This document shows, piece after piece, positions 1 to 9,400 of a stretch of 64,000 bases of DNA. Source of the DNA: M3007 sp965249785. Lineage in GTDB: Bacteria; Bacteroidota; Bacteroidia; Chitinophagales; Saprospiraceae. Both the position numbers and the translations under genes were made by a program. The DNA is taken from positions 1 to 64,000 of the forward strand of contig CBDFMU010000042.1 in NCBI GenBank assembly GCA_965249785.1, written 5' to 3'. How positions within the stretch are numbered: position 1 is the first letter of the stretch; each line of letters starts with the position of its first letter. The notes below the pieces were generated by a model that was not told the DNA's origin, made no database searches, and worked only from the letters and a program-made list of their open reading frames with translations.

Positions 1-41
1 CAACAAATAACAACAGCTCGAATAAATAATACCGCAACATC

Positions 42-743
42 TTATGCAACTAAGCTCCCCCGCATAAAATTCCCTATCCACTCCCCCACCCGCTCGGTAT
101 CCAGCGGCAAAGCCAGACTTTCCACACCAATCCCTACCTTTTCCACACCAATCCGCCCAATGCGGTCTTCCAATAAGGCGCGTTCATAAGCGACTGGAAA
201 TTCCGGATGCGCCTGCAAGCCCAACATCCGTGGGCCAACGCGCACCATGCTAACAGGACACCCGGACGTACTCGCCAACACTGTACTATCGGGCGGCAAA
301 GTAATAATCTGATCCTGGCACATCATTAGTAAGCTATAGGCAGATTGGAACGGTATCATCCACTTTTCTGGCTGCGTCACTTGAAAATCATGCGCTCCCA
401 CACACCACCCCACCGACGCTTTTTCCACTTTCCCGCCCAGTGCTTCGCCCAGCATTTGATGCCCAAAACAAACGCCAACGTAGACTTTTTCGCAAGCGTA
501 TAATTCCTGCACAAAACGTTGTAATTCTTTTATCCAGTCTATATCATCATAGACGGAGTATTTAGAGCCGGTGCATAAATAAGCGTCGCACTCATTTACA
601 GAAGTGGGAAAATGGCCATTGCACACATCGAAAGGCACCATTTCAATTGCTGGAAATAAAGTCGCAAACATCTGATGATAATCACCAGCAATGTGTTGAA
701 ACTTATCCAATACGTGATCGCATTCGAGAAGGCCGACGGTCAT
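42..743 (-). CDS. Class I glutamine amidotransferase (GMP synthase-like)
   Basis: A 233-residue stand-alone class I glutamine amidotransferase. The nucleophile elbow is VGVCFGHQ with Cys92, and the His-Glu part of the triad is in QAHPEF (His179, Glu181). These domains hydrolyse glutamine and pass ammonia to a synthase partner, but no synthase domain is fused or adjacent. Free-standing members are usually annotated 'GMP synthase-like amidotransferase' and can act on other substrates, for example gamma-glutamyl peptides. The N-terminus has no signal peptide, so it should be cytoplasmic. ATG start at 743. It lies downstream of the aldehyde dehydrogenase gene on the same strand, separated by about 120 bases of a hairpin-forming repeat. 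The family is certain; the substrate is unknown. Confidence 0.85.
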   Translation of the reverse strand: MTVGLLECDHVLDKFQHIAGDYHQMFATLFPAIEMVPFDVCNGHFPTSVNECDAYLCTGSKYSVYDDIDWIKELQRFVQELYACEKVYVGVCFGHQMLGEALGGKVEKASVGWCVGAHDFQVTQPEKWMIPFQSAYSLLMMCQDQIITLPPDSTVLASTSGCPVSMVRVGPRMLGLQAHPEFPVAYERALLEDRIGRIGVEKVGIGVESLALPLDTERVGEWIGNFMRGSLVA

Positions 744-745
744 GG

Positions 746-869
746 ATGGGATGTTGAGAAAGTTGAGAAAAAGGGGTGGAGATTGCTTCGCAGGTTGAGA
801 AAAAAGGGTGGAGATCAGTGGGTTTTCTCAACGGCGAAGCCTCTCAACAATCTCAACATTCTCAACCCA
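746..869. repeat. GTTGAGA-type purine-rich inverted repeat, copy 1
   Basis: The left half carries tandem GTTGAGA/GTTGAGAAAA units. The right half carries their complement (TTTTCTCAAC, TCTCAAC). Both halves also contain a GCTTCGC / GGCGAAGC block, so the whole gap can fold into one long imperfect hairpin. It overlaps the stop codon of the aldehyde dehydrogenase gene. Related copies lie at 6285-6446, 9471-9516, 33549-33622 and 62043-62170. Confidence 0.7.
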
Positions 870-2256
870 ATATCTTCAAATGATAAGATTTTGGTCGCGT
901 CAATCCTTCATAGCCCAGGCGCGACAATGTACATCCGCGCCCAGAGTCCTTTACGCCTGTCCAGGCTAAGGCCGGATCGAGATAATCGCAGCGATTCATA
1001 AACCACGTACCCGTTTCGATTTGGTCGCCAATGCGCACGGCGGCTTCCACGTCATTTGTCCAGACCGAAGCCGTCAGCCCATAGCGGCTATCATTCATCA
1101 GGCGAATGGCCTCTTCGTCGTTTTTTACCGCCATAATTCCGACCGCCGGACCAAATGTTTCTTCGGTCATAATGGACATGGAGTGATCTACATCAATCAG
1201 TACTTGCGGAGCCAAATACGGTGTACCATCGCGATGAGCGGAAAATATGGCCGAATCCACCAATGTCCTCGCCCCTTTGGCCACGGCCATACTCACCTGG
1301 GATTTGACAAAATCGGCGGCGGCAGTACGCACCATCGGCCCGAGCGTCGTCTCTGGCAGCAATGGATTGCCCAAGTGATATTGCCGCGTCAAATCCACAA
1401 AACCTTCTACAAAACGATCAAACAAGCGTTCATGTACGTAAATGCGCTCAATGGCGCAACAGGATTGGCCGGAATTGAAAAAAGCACCGTCCACCGTATT
1501 TTCTATAGCATATTCCAACGACGCGTCTGCGCGAACGTAGGCAGGGTCTTTGCCGCCCAATTCTAGTCCAGCTCCAATAAAACGCCCACCAACCGCTCGT
1601 TGCACCGCTTCCCCGCCGCCCACTGAGCCGGTAAAAGCTACGTGAGCGACACGCGCATCCGCAATTACTCCAGCCACTTGTTCATGGGACAAATGCAAGA
1701 ACTGAAACACGCCTTCTGGCAAGCCAGCCTGCCGGAAGGCTTCGGCATAGTGCTCCGCGCAAAGCATCGTCTGCTGAGCGTGTTTCAAAATGACCGTATT
1801 ACCAGCCATCAATGCCGGAATGATTGCATTGACCGAAGTGAGATATGGATAGTTCCACGGAGCCAACACCAGCACCAGTCCGAGCGGAACCCGGCGGATA
1901 TAACGCTGAAAACCAGGCAGTTGCTCGGCTGGCAAATCTGCCAATGCAGCTTCAGCTATGCCGATCATATAGTGCGCGCGCTCTTGAAAGCCTCGTTTGA
2001 TCTCAAAAGGCGTGTAGCGAATAGGTCGCCCCATTTGCCAGCTCAATGCTGTACCGATTTCGTCAGCGCGATCCAGCAAAAATTGTACTGCCTGGCGGCA
2101 AATAGCGGCGCGTTCCGCAATAGTAGTTTCGCTCCAGGCACGTTGGACTTTGGTCGCCTGCTGCAATGCCTGCTCAATGTCGCGATCTTCGGCAGCATAC
2201 CGCTCGGCATAGACGGAGCCATCCACGGGGCTAATAATTGGAAAAATAAGGGCCAT
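862..2256 (-). CDS. NAD(P)-dependent aldehyde dehydrogenase
   Basis: A 464-residue aldehyde dehydrogenase superfamily enzyme that oxidises an aldehyde to a carboxylate with NAD(P)+. Visible motifs are PWNYP (Asn135 stabilises the oxyanion), FTGSVGGGE in the cofactor site, LELGGKDP with the general base Glu232, and SGQSCCAIER with the catalytic Cys266. The length fits the short succinate-semialdehyde / medium-chain type, but the substrate cannot be read from sequence. The start at 2256 is one base from the stop of the upstream SDR gene, so the two are almost certainly cotranscribed. An SDR plus ALDH pair could oxidise an alcohol in two steps to an acid; that pairing is inference. Confidence 0.9.
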   Translation of the reverse strand: MALIFPIISPVDGSVYAERYAAEDRDIEQALQQATKVQRAWSETTIAERAAICRQAVQFLLDRADEIGTALSWQMGRPIRYTPFEIKRGFQERAHYMIGIAEAALADLPAEQLPGFQRYIRRVPLGLVLVLAPWNYPYLTSVNAIIPALMAGNTVILKHAQQTMLCAEHYAEAFRQAGLPEGVFQFLHLSHEQVAGVIADARVAHVAFTGSVGGGEAVQRAVGGRFIGAGLELGGKDPAYVRADASLEYAIENTVDGAFFNSGQSCCAIERIYVHERLFDRFVEGFVDLTRQYHLGNPLLPETTLGPMVRTAAADFVKSQVSMAVAKGARTLVDSAIFSAHRDGTPYLAPQVLIDVDHSMSIMTEETFGPAVGIMAVKNDEEAIRLMNDSRYGLTASVWTNDVEAAVRIGDQIETGTWFMNRCDYLDPALAWTGVKDSGRGCTLSRLGYEGLTRPKSYHLKILG

Positions 2257-2257
2257 G

Positions 2258-3031
2258 CTATTCCGGGGTTACGTAGGCTGCCGTAATGCCACCGTCGACC
2301 ATGAATTCCGTGCCGGTGACGTAGCTGCTTTCGGAGGAAGCCAGAAACAAAGCGGCATCGGCCATTTCGCGGGCTTCGCCAAAACGCCCCATCGGAACGT
2401 GCACCAGACGGCGTTGTTTCTTCTCCTCGGTGTTCAGAAATTTCATCAGTAATTCGGTGCGCAACGGGCCTGGACACAGCGCATTGACCCGAATATTTTC
2501 ACGGGCATGGATGACGGCCAATTCGCGGGTCATGGCCAGCACCGCGCCTTTGCTGGCGGTATAAGCCAGTTGTGGCGTGGCCGCGCCGACTAATGCCACA
2601 AACGAGGCGGTATTGATAATAGAGCCACCACCCGCCCGACGCAGGGCCGGAATGCCGTATTTACAGCCAAAAAACACGCCTTTTACGTTGATCGCCATCG
2701 TCAAATCCCATACTGATTCTTCGGTTTTTACCGCATCATCATCATCGCTGTGCATGATGCCGGCATTGTTGAAGAGGATATGTAAGTGGCCGTAAGTGGT
2801 TTCGGCGAATTCGATCATCCGGGCACAGTCCTCCGCTTTGGAAACATCGGCGTGGAAAAAAGCTGCCTCCCCGCCCTGTTGCCGCACCAAATCCACGGTT
2901 TCTTGTCCAGCCGGGTCATTGACATCAACCACCACTACGCGGCCACCTTCCTGAGCAAAGCGCAGTGCCGTTTCGCGACCAATGCCGCTGCTGCCGCCAG
3001 TGATTAGGGCTGTTTTGTTTTGTAAGCGCAT
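2258..3031 (-). CDS. SDR family NAD(P)-dependent oxidoreductase
   Basis: A 257-residue classical short-chain dehydrogenase/reductase. The Rossmann glycine motif TGGSSGIGRE is at residues 11-20, NNAG at 88-91, catalytic Ser143 is in NTASF, and the YxxxK pair is Tyr157/Lys161 in YTASKGAV. An Asp after the second beta strand (VVVVDVND) favours NAD over NADP. It ends with the usual VTGTEFMVDGG cofactor-loop motif. Cytoplasmic. First gene of a two-gene operon with the aldehyde dehydrogenase, one base apart. The specific alcohol or ketone substrate is not evident. Confidence 0.9.
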   Translation of the reverse strand: MRLQNKTALITGGSSGIGRETALRFAQEGGRVVVVDVNDPAGQETVDLVRQQGGEAAFFHADVSKAEDCARMIEFAETTYGHLHILFNNAGIMHSDDDDAVKTEESVWDLTMAINVKGVFFGCKYGIPALRRAGGGSIINTASFVALVGAATPQLAYTASKGAVLAMTRELAVIHARENIRVNALCPGPLRTELLMKFLNTEEKKQRRLVHVPMGRFGEAREMADAALFLASSESSYVTGTEFMVDGGITAAYVTPE

Positions 3032-3484
3032 ATTTTGAGTAGATTTCGGCTATTCGTTAAGATGAGTTCGGAGTGGTTTTGCGTCAAAAGGTACCGACAA
3101 AGATGCATAATCAGAGAGTAAAAGACAAAAACTGGATGATTTTTCGTTGCAGTACGAAGAAAAATTGGTCAAATAGAAAAAATTCCATTATATGATTTGT
3201 ATATTTGATGTTGGGCCGTACATTGCCGCATCAAAATGAACGAAACATGCCCCACGTGTTCCAAGTGTTCTTTGCTGTTTTTGCCGCTGATGCGGATATT
3301 TGGTCAGTTGGCCGGGTATCCGCATCGGTGTTTTGGAGCAAAAACATACGTCCCTGCGGTTGCGGCAATGCAACTGAATTTGGTTGCATTGCCGAAGGAG
3401 TGATAAAGCGGGTTTTTACGCAAGTGGGACTATAGGAGGGAGTTGCGGCAAACAAACGTTAAATAAAATCAAAAAAGAATAAAA
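3032..3484. other. Gene-free gap with two perfect stem-loops
   Basis: No convincing gene. Two strong hairpins sit close together. One pairs GATGCGGATA (3289-3298) with TATCCGCATC (3317-3326). The other pairs CGGCAATGCAAC (3363-3374) with GTTGCATTGCCG (3383-3394) around an 8-base loop. A 55-codon ATG-initiated frame spans 3236-3403 and would begin MNETCPTCSKC, but it runs through both hairpins and has no recognised homology. The region is clearly less AT-rich than the membrane protein gene that follows. It could be a small RNA, a leader or a remnant of a mobile element; the sequence alone does not decide. Confidence 0.4.
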
Positions 3485-4552
3485 ATGAAATACTCAATAG
3501 ACAAGACCCTCGAATTGCATAAACAAGCAACCGCTCGTACACGTAAAATATTTTTAATATTAAATGTTTGCTCAATCCTTTTGCTTATAAGCCTCTTTAA
3601 TTATAAATGGAGTTGGAGAATTCATGAATCAGAATATAGCGATACAAACGATTTTACATATGAATACCATCAAAGACATCTTGATAAAGCACAAAGGGTA
3701 TTAGCATGGGTAGACACCATAGACTTACATTTTGAAGTAAAAAAAGAAAAATTAGCATATGTTGTTTCGACTTTAAATGATGATCAACAGAACAAAAAGG
3801 ATAGTACCCCGCTTTCTAGAAAGTATCTTAAAGTCGAACCAAAAAAGCCTTCTCAACCAGATAGCGACATGCTTTTTATTGACCTTCCATTTATAGGGAT
3901 AAAAATATACGTTCAAGATGTACCTTTTTTAGGGGGGTTTGCAATTGCGATATTATTAACATGGTATTTTTATGCAAGAAGAAGAGAAAAAGGGTTTGTT
4001 AAAAAGTTATATATTGCATTAAAGGGAGAAGGTACTAATAGTGCAAGAGATAAAATATATAACGAAGTAGTGGATAATAGTATATTCAATACCATTCCTG
4101 AAATTGATGATGATATAAAAATAAGGTTTAAAAAACTGTCAGACTCTTTCATTTCTTTTTTAATGATGTGTCCTGTAATATTGATTGGAATTTATCAATT
4201 TTATGATATAAAAGAAAATGTTTTTCAAGGGGCTGAAAATCAGAAATATTTATTAATGGGGAAGACAGACACATTGGTAGGTGCAGAAGTGGATTATTAT
4301 AGAGTTAATTTCAATATCCCTTTACGTATAGAAGAACTAAAGCCAAATATATCAACATTAGACTTTACTAATGTACTTTTCGCAAGGGACCCAGAAAAAA
4401 GAGATGAGATAAGACGGCAGTTAATAACAATAATGTTTCTTTCTGTAATCCTATTAGCCTATAGTGTGCTGCAGACTTACAATATTATCATGGTAAGGAA
4501 AGAAGACAACAATCTTATTAGAAAAATATTGGAGTTTAAGCCGGATAAATGA
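3485..4552 (+). CDS. Hypothetical multi-pass membrane protein, AT-rich
   Basis: A 355-residue protein I do not recognise. Four hydrophobic segments are visible: about residues 22-40 (FLILNVCSILLLISLF), 148-165 (FLGGFAIAILLTWYFYARR), 213-230 (FISFLMMCPVILIGIYQF) and 313-332 (LITIMFLSVILLAYSVLQ). Charged loops of roughly 100 and 80 residues lie between them. Codon use is strikingly AT-rich (many AAA, ATA, TTA) compared with neighbours on both sides, which suggests recent acquisition. It stands alone on the plus strand between two minus-strand blocks, preceded by the hairpin-rich gap. The ATG at 3485 follows an A-rich stretch typical of Bacteroidota translation starts. Confidence 0.7.
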   Translation: MKYSIDKTLELHKQATARTRKIFLILNVCSILLLISLFNYKWSWRIHESEYSDTNDFTYEYHQRHLDKAQRVLAWVDTIDLHFEVKKEKLAYVVSTLNDDQQNKKDSTPLSRKYLKVEPKKPSQPDSDMLFIDLPFIGIKIYVQDVPFLGGFAIAILLTWYFYARRREKGFVKKLYIALKGEGTNSARDKIYNEVVDNSIFNTIPEIDDDIKIRFKKLSDSFISFLMMCPVILIGIYQFYDIKENVFQGAENQKYLLMGKTDTLVGAEVDYYRVNFNIPLRIEELKPNISTLDFTNVLFARDPEKRDEIRRQLITIMFLSVILLAYSVLQTYNIIMVRKEDNNLIRKILEFKPDK

Positions 4553-4678
4553 ATTTTATTTAACAATGCATGGTCGCCTATGCTGCCCAAGCTCAAAACC
4601 AACGCAGAGCAGCACAGCGTCCATGCCCACGTTAGCACCAACACCATTAAATGTCCACTCTTATTCTCCCATAAAACA

Positions 4679-4716
4679 CAGCAGCCACCACCGAACTAAA
4701 TCAGTGATGGCTGCTG
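4679..4716 (-). terminator. Hairpin terminator downstream of susD
   Basis: Perfect 9-base arms CAGCAGCCA (4679-4687) and TGGCTGCTG (4708-4716). Read on the minus strand the hairpin is followed by TGTTTTAT. It lies just beyond the SusD stop codon and would close the SusC-SusD transcript. Confidence 0.6.
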
Positions 4717-4745
4717 CTATAAAAAAACAAGTAATTTTTAGGTTA

Positions 4746-6245
4746 TTAATATCCCGGATTCTGCGGAATTTTCCCAGCCGTCAAGTCCACTTCCGTCTGC
4801 GGAATCGGCAGTAATTCGTTTTTGCCAGCCACAAAGTTCTTGCCTACAGCAGTCATCACGTCTTTCGCGCGACCCCAGCGTAGCAAATCGAACCAGCGGT
4901 GTTGTTCCATCGCTAATTCAGAACGACGCTCGCGGTAGATTTTTTCCCGCAACTGGCTTTGATCAGTAATCGTCAGATCGGGCAACAACAAAGTACTGGT
5001 ACCGCGGGCGCGTCTGCGAACTTGATTGATATAGGTGAGTGCTTCGCTCGATTTACCATTTTCGTTCAGTGCTTCGGCGGCCAGCAACAGAATGTCGGAG
5101 TAACGCAAAATGCGGATGTTACCGGGGCCATTATCCTGCAAACCAGGGTGCGTAGGTACCCACGCTTTCTGGTTGAAACGTTCATTGATAATCTCTGGGT
5201 TGTCCTTCACCTGCGTAACGCCATCGGGCAGCACTTCGCCGACGTAGATCACCGTGGCTTCACGCCGTGGATCGCCGTTTTCATAAGAAGATACTAGATT
5301 GTCTGACGGGCGATTGAAGCCCCAGCCGAGGTTTGGAACGCCCCGAACGCCCTGCACCATATTGTATGGAGAAGCTCCCGGGCCAGCGGCATCTGGCGTT
5401 GGCAAAGCGGCGGCATTGATCTCAAAAATGGATTCGCGGCCATTCTCGCCAATGCGCAGGAAATTGTCGGAGTATCTGGCCAGCAGACTGTATTCGCCAG
5501 AATTAATAATGTTCAGGCACTGCTCTTCGGCTTTGGGAAAATCGTGTTCGACCATGTACAATTTGGCCAGTATTCCACGCGCGGCACCTTTCGTAGCCCG
5601 ACCTAAATCGTTGGCACTGTACTGCGATTTCTCGGGTAGCGTAGCAATGGCATCCTGTAAATCGCGCTCGATCTGGGCGTACACTTCCGTTTTGGGCTGG
5701 CGAGCCTGGGCGTAATATTCATCGCCCGACAATGGCTTGGTGATGATCGGCAAATCGCCAAACCACTGCACCAACAGGAAATAACTGTAAGCACGCATAA
5801 ACTTGCATTCGCCGATCAGCCGATTTTTCAGCGTCTCATCCATCTGTATATCGGGAATGCGCTGGATGGCCAGGTTAGCGCGAGCGATAGCCACGTAGTG
5901 CCCTTTCCAGGCAGCCGTCATAGCGGTGTTAGTCGCATTAAAAGATAAATCATCCAGTTCGACCATGTACAGTGCATCGGTCGGTGTAGAGCCTTTATCG
6001 GCATCGTCGCTGATAATATCGGTCAGACCAAGCCAGGGCAAGGCGATACAATCAAATTCCCGGTATTGCCGGTATATGGCATTGGTCGCCAGTACAGCTT
6101 GGTCAGCATTTTCAAAAAATGTATCCGCGGTGAGTTCGCCCAGCGGTTTCCGATCCAGGAAGTCTTTCTGGCAGCCAGCGACGGCGAATAACACGACCAC
6201 GGAGGTCAGCAAAACGCGCGAAATGGAAAAAATTGACTGGTTCAT
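4746..6245 (-). CDS. SusD/RagB family outer-membrane glycan-binding lipoprotein
   Basis: A 499-residue SusD-like protein. The signal peptide ends in a lipobox VAGC at about residue 25, followed by QKDFLDRKPLGELT, the standard SusD N-terminus. The TPR-like helical core is seen in the middle (GAARGILAKLYMVEHDFPKAEEQ) and the conserved C-terminal part includes REKIYRERRSELAMEQHRWFD, with the HRWFDLLRWG signature. SusD lids the TonB-dependent SusC barrel and captures oligosaccharide at the cell surface. It follows SusC in transcription order across a 200-base gap filled with a GTTGAGA-type repeat, an unusually large separation for a SusC/D pair. A hairpin terminator lies after it. Ligand inferred only from neighbours (beta-glucan). 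Confidence 0.93.
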   Translation of the reverse strand: MNQSIFSISRVLLTSVVVLFAVAGCQKDFLDRKPLGELTADTFFENADQAVLATNAIYRQYREFDCIALPWLGLTDIISDDADKGSTPTDALYMVELDDLSFNATNTAMTAAWKGHYVAIARANLAIQRIPDIQMDETLKNRLIGECKFMRAYSYFLLVQWFGDLPIITKPLSGDEYYAQARQPKTEVYAQIERDLQDAIATLPEKSQYSANDLGRATKGAARGILAKLYMVEHDFPKAEEQCLNIINSGEYSLLARYSDNFLRIGENGRESIFEINAAALPTPDAAGPGASPYNMVQGVRGVPNLGWGFNRPSDNLVSSYENGDPRREATVIYVGEVLPDGVTQVKDNPEIINERFNQKAWVPTHPGLQDNGPGNIRILRYSDILLLAAEALNENGKSSEALTYINQVRRRARGTSTLLLPDLTITDQSQLREKIYRERRSELAMEQHRWFDLLRWGRAKDVMTAVGKNFVAGKNELLPIPQTEVDLTAGKIPQNPGY

Positions 6246-6284
6246 TATAATAAATGTTTAGATCAATGGAAATGATGTGGTTTG

Positions 6285-6446
6285 GAGGGGTTGAGGATGT
6301 TGAGGATGTTGAGAAAAAGGTTGAGAAGGGTTGAGAAGGGTTGAGAAAAAATTTAACTTATCGGTATTCACAAAGCACTCTAAGTCTCCTCTGTTATTTT
6401 TCTCAACCTTTTCAACCTTTTCCCTCAACTCTTCCTCTCAACCTTC
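6285..6446. repeat. GTTGAGA-type purine-rich inverted repeat, copy 2
   Basis: The left half has GGGTTGAGGATGTTGAG and several GGTTGAGAAGG units. The right half has the complement, TTTCTCAACC, TTTTCAACC and CTCTCAACC. The arms flank about 60 bases of ordinary sequence. The element fills the gap between susC and susD and could form an extended imperfect hairpin in their shared transcript. Confidence 0.7.
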
Positions 6447-9400
6447 TAAAAAGTAACCTCCAAACCTGCTTGCCAGGATTTGGTAACTGGATACCCGATA
6501 TTGTCTATGCCTACTTCAAAAGGGTTGTCTGCATTAGAGAATTCTGGTGAGTAGCCACTGTAATCTTGTTTGGTCCAAAGATTGGTGCCGCTTACATAAA
6601 CGCGAAATTTGCTCAATTTAGCGCGTTGTATCAATCGAAGTGGCAAGTTATAGCCTAAAACGACATTGCGCAAGCGAATAAAGCTTCCGTCCTCAATATA
6701 ATAGTCGCTCACCCGGTAGTTGTGTCCACCATTAGTTATACGAGGTTTTGTACCACTTGGGTTTTCAGGTGTCCAGTGATCCTCGAAGACCGATGCTTCC
6801 CAATTAGATACTGAAAAACGGGAGGCCTTTTTAGCATTATAGACTTTATTGCCAGAAACACCCAACAAGTCAGCCGTAAGATCGAAGCCCATAAAATCAA
6901 TTCCAGCATTAAAACCATACGTCAAGGTTGGAATTGGGCTGCCCAGTTTAGTACGATCCGTGGCATCTATTTTACCGTCGCCATTTATATCTACAAAGCG
7001 CAGATCACCAGCGGTTTCATTTTCCAGACGCGGGGAAGCCAGTGCTTCTGCTTCGGATTGGAAAACACCGTTGGTTTTGTAGCCATAAAAAGAACCAATC
7101 GGCTCACCGGGGACAGAGTGCGTCGCGAATTCCCCCTGAATGGCAGCTCCGAAAATCTCCGATTTCTGATCGTTCAGGCTGACAATTTCATTATGCACCG
7201 GAGAAAGAATGGCTCCCACATTCCAGCCGAAACGACCTGCCTGCCGCCAGTTTAGGGTAATATCCCAGCCATCGTTGCGCACTTTGGCAGTATTTACTAG
7301 TGGCGCACTACCAGAACCCACATAATCGGGGATTGGTACAGCGGCAATAATGTCGTAAGTCAAACGATTATACCAGTCTATTTCCGCCGTCAAACGATTG
7401 CCCAGCAAACCGATTTCCAGACCAGCATCCGTCTGGCGGGCATTTTCCCATTTCAAATCCGGGTTACTATAATCAACGAGCGTAGCACCCTGATTCAGGT
7501 TTTCTCCGGTTCCAAAAATGGCGTATAGACCGGATTTAATAACTCCCAAACTCGGATAATAGCGATCTTTAATACTGTTTTGATTACCCAGAATACCATA
7601 ACTGAAACGTAATTTGAGTCGGTCAAACCAGCCGAGTTTTTGAATAAACTCTTCTTGTGCCGCATTCCAGCCTAAACTGAAAGAAGGAAAAATGCCCCGC
7701 CGATTGCCCGCCGCAAAACGCGAAGATTCATCCAAACGTGCCGATACGGTAAACAAATAACGTTCATGTAGTGTGTAATTGGCCCGGAACAAATAAGAAA
7801 TCAGCCCTTCGTCGTGGGCTTCATTTTTATTCGCCTGGGTCGTATCGTTGCCTGCCGAGAGATACAAAAGGCTCTCCACCGTGCCAGGGAAGTTGCGGCG
7901 GCTGGCTTCCAGCAATTCAAAACTGCGTTGTTCGGCTGTGTAGCCGCCTAATAATGTCAAGTGATGGGCCTCTCCCCAACTGCGGTCGAACGTGAGCGTT
8001 TGCTCCCAGATCCAGTCGCGTTTCTGGTTGCGGCGCACATTTAGCAGATCGTCTTTGCTGACTTGGGAAGGAGAAACCTCATAAATGGGGGTAAAAGTTT
8101 TCCCATTTTCATTATCAACATCAAAGCCGTAATTAGAACGGAATTTAAAGTATTTAAACAAATTAATTTCTCCATAAACAGTGCCAAAAAAGCGATCATT
8201 CGCCCGGAAATCATGGCTTCTATAAAACAGATCAGCCGCCGGATTAGCAATAGCCAGCCCATAAGGAGAAGTCGGATCACTAAAATCGCCCGTTGAATCT
8301 CTGGGCGTTACGGTTGGCGGAACGCGATAAGCACTACCAATTACGCTCGATGGTGCGATGTTGCGTTTGACATTAGAATAAGCCAGGTTATTACCAATCG
8401 TTAACCAGTTATTTACTTGAAATTCATTGTTCAAACGCACCGTAATGCGCTGTAAATCATCGTTTTTCAGAATACCCGACTGCTTAAAATAATTGCCGCT
8501 AATATTGTAGGTATACCGATCCGAACCGCCATTAATACCCAATTGAACATTACTAATCGGCGCGGTGCGGAATATTTCACTCTGCCAATCCGTGCCTTCT
8601 CCCAACGCTGCTGGATCAGGAAAATACTGACTGTTTGTCAATTCATTATACGATTGCGCGAATTGCGCGGCATTCATTAAATCAATTCTCTTAGTCGTCT
8701 GCTGCGTCCCGTAATAAGTATTCAACGAAATCTGGGCGTTGCCACGCTTGGTGCCACTTTTAGTAGTAATAATAATAACGCCATTAGAACCGCGCGCACC
8801 ATAAATAGCACAAGCGGAGGCATCTTTCAACACTTCCACGGAGGCAACATCTTGCGGATTGACAAAAGAAGCATCGTAGGTAATCATGCCGTCAATCACA
8901 AAAATCGGGTCGGCATTATTCAGTGTACCCGTGCCACGAATCCGAATGACGGCCGCAGCACCCGGTTCGCCGGAGCCAGGCGACACATACACGCCTGCGA
9001 GTTTGCCTTGCAGGGCCTGCGCGACATCCACGGTAGCGATGCTTTTCAGTTTTTGCCCATCTATGGTACCTACGGCCCCAGTCAGATCGCTCTTGCGCTG
9101 CGTACCATACCCTACCACAACCACTTGATCGAGGGTAGTAATATCTTCGGCGAAGGCGATGTCGATGCGGGTACGTCCGGCCACGGGGATTTCCTGCGGC
9201 GTATAACCCGTGTAACTGAGCACCAGCACGGATTCACCACTTTTTACGGTGAGGTGGAAATTGCCGTCTACATCAGTAACAGTACCGTTCGTAGTGCCTT
9301 TCTCGGCGACTGTAACCCCGATCAGGCTCTCGCCATTAGATTGGTCAGTGACACGGCCCTCTATCTGCATTTGTGCAGCGAGCGCAGTAGTTAATAATAG

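Noticed and set aside
3236..3403. 55-codon frame (MNETCPTCSKC...) as a small gene
   Set aside because: It overlaps two perfect hairpins, has no recognised family, and the frame may be fortuitous. Left as part of the structured gap.
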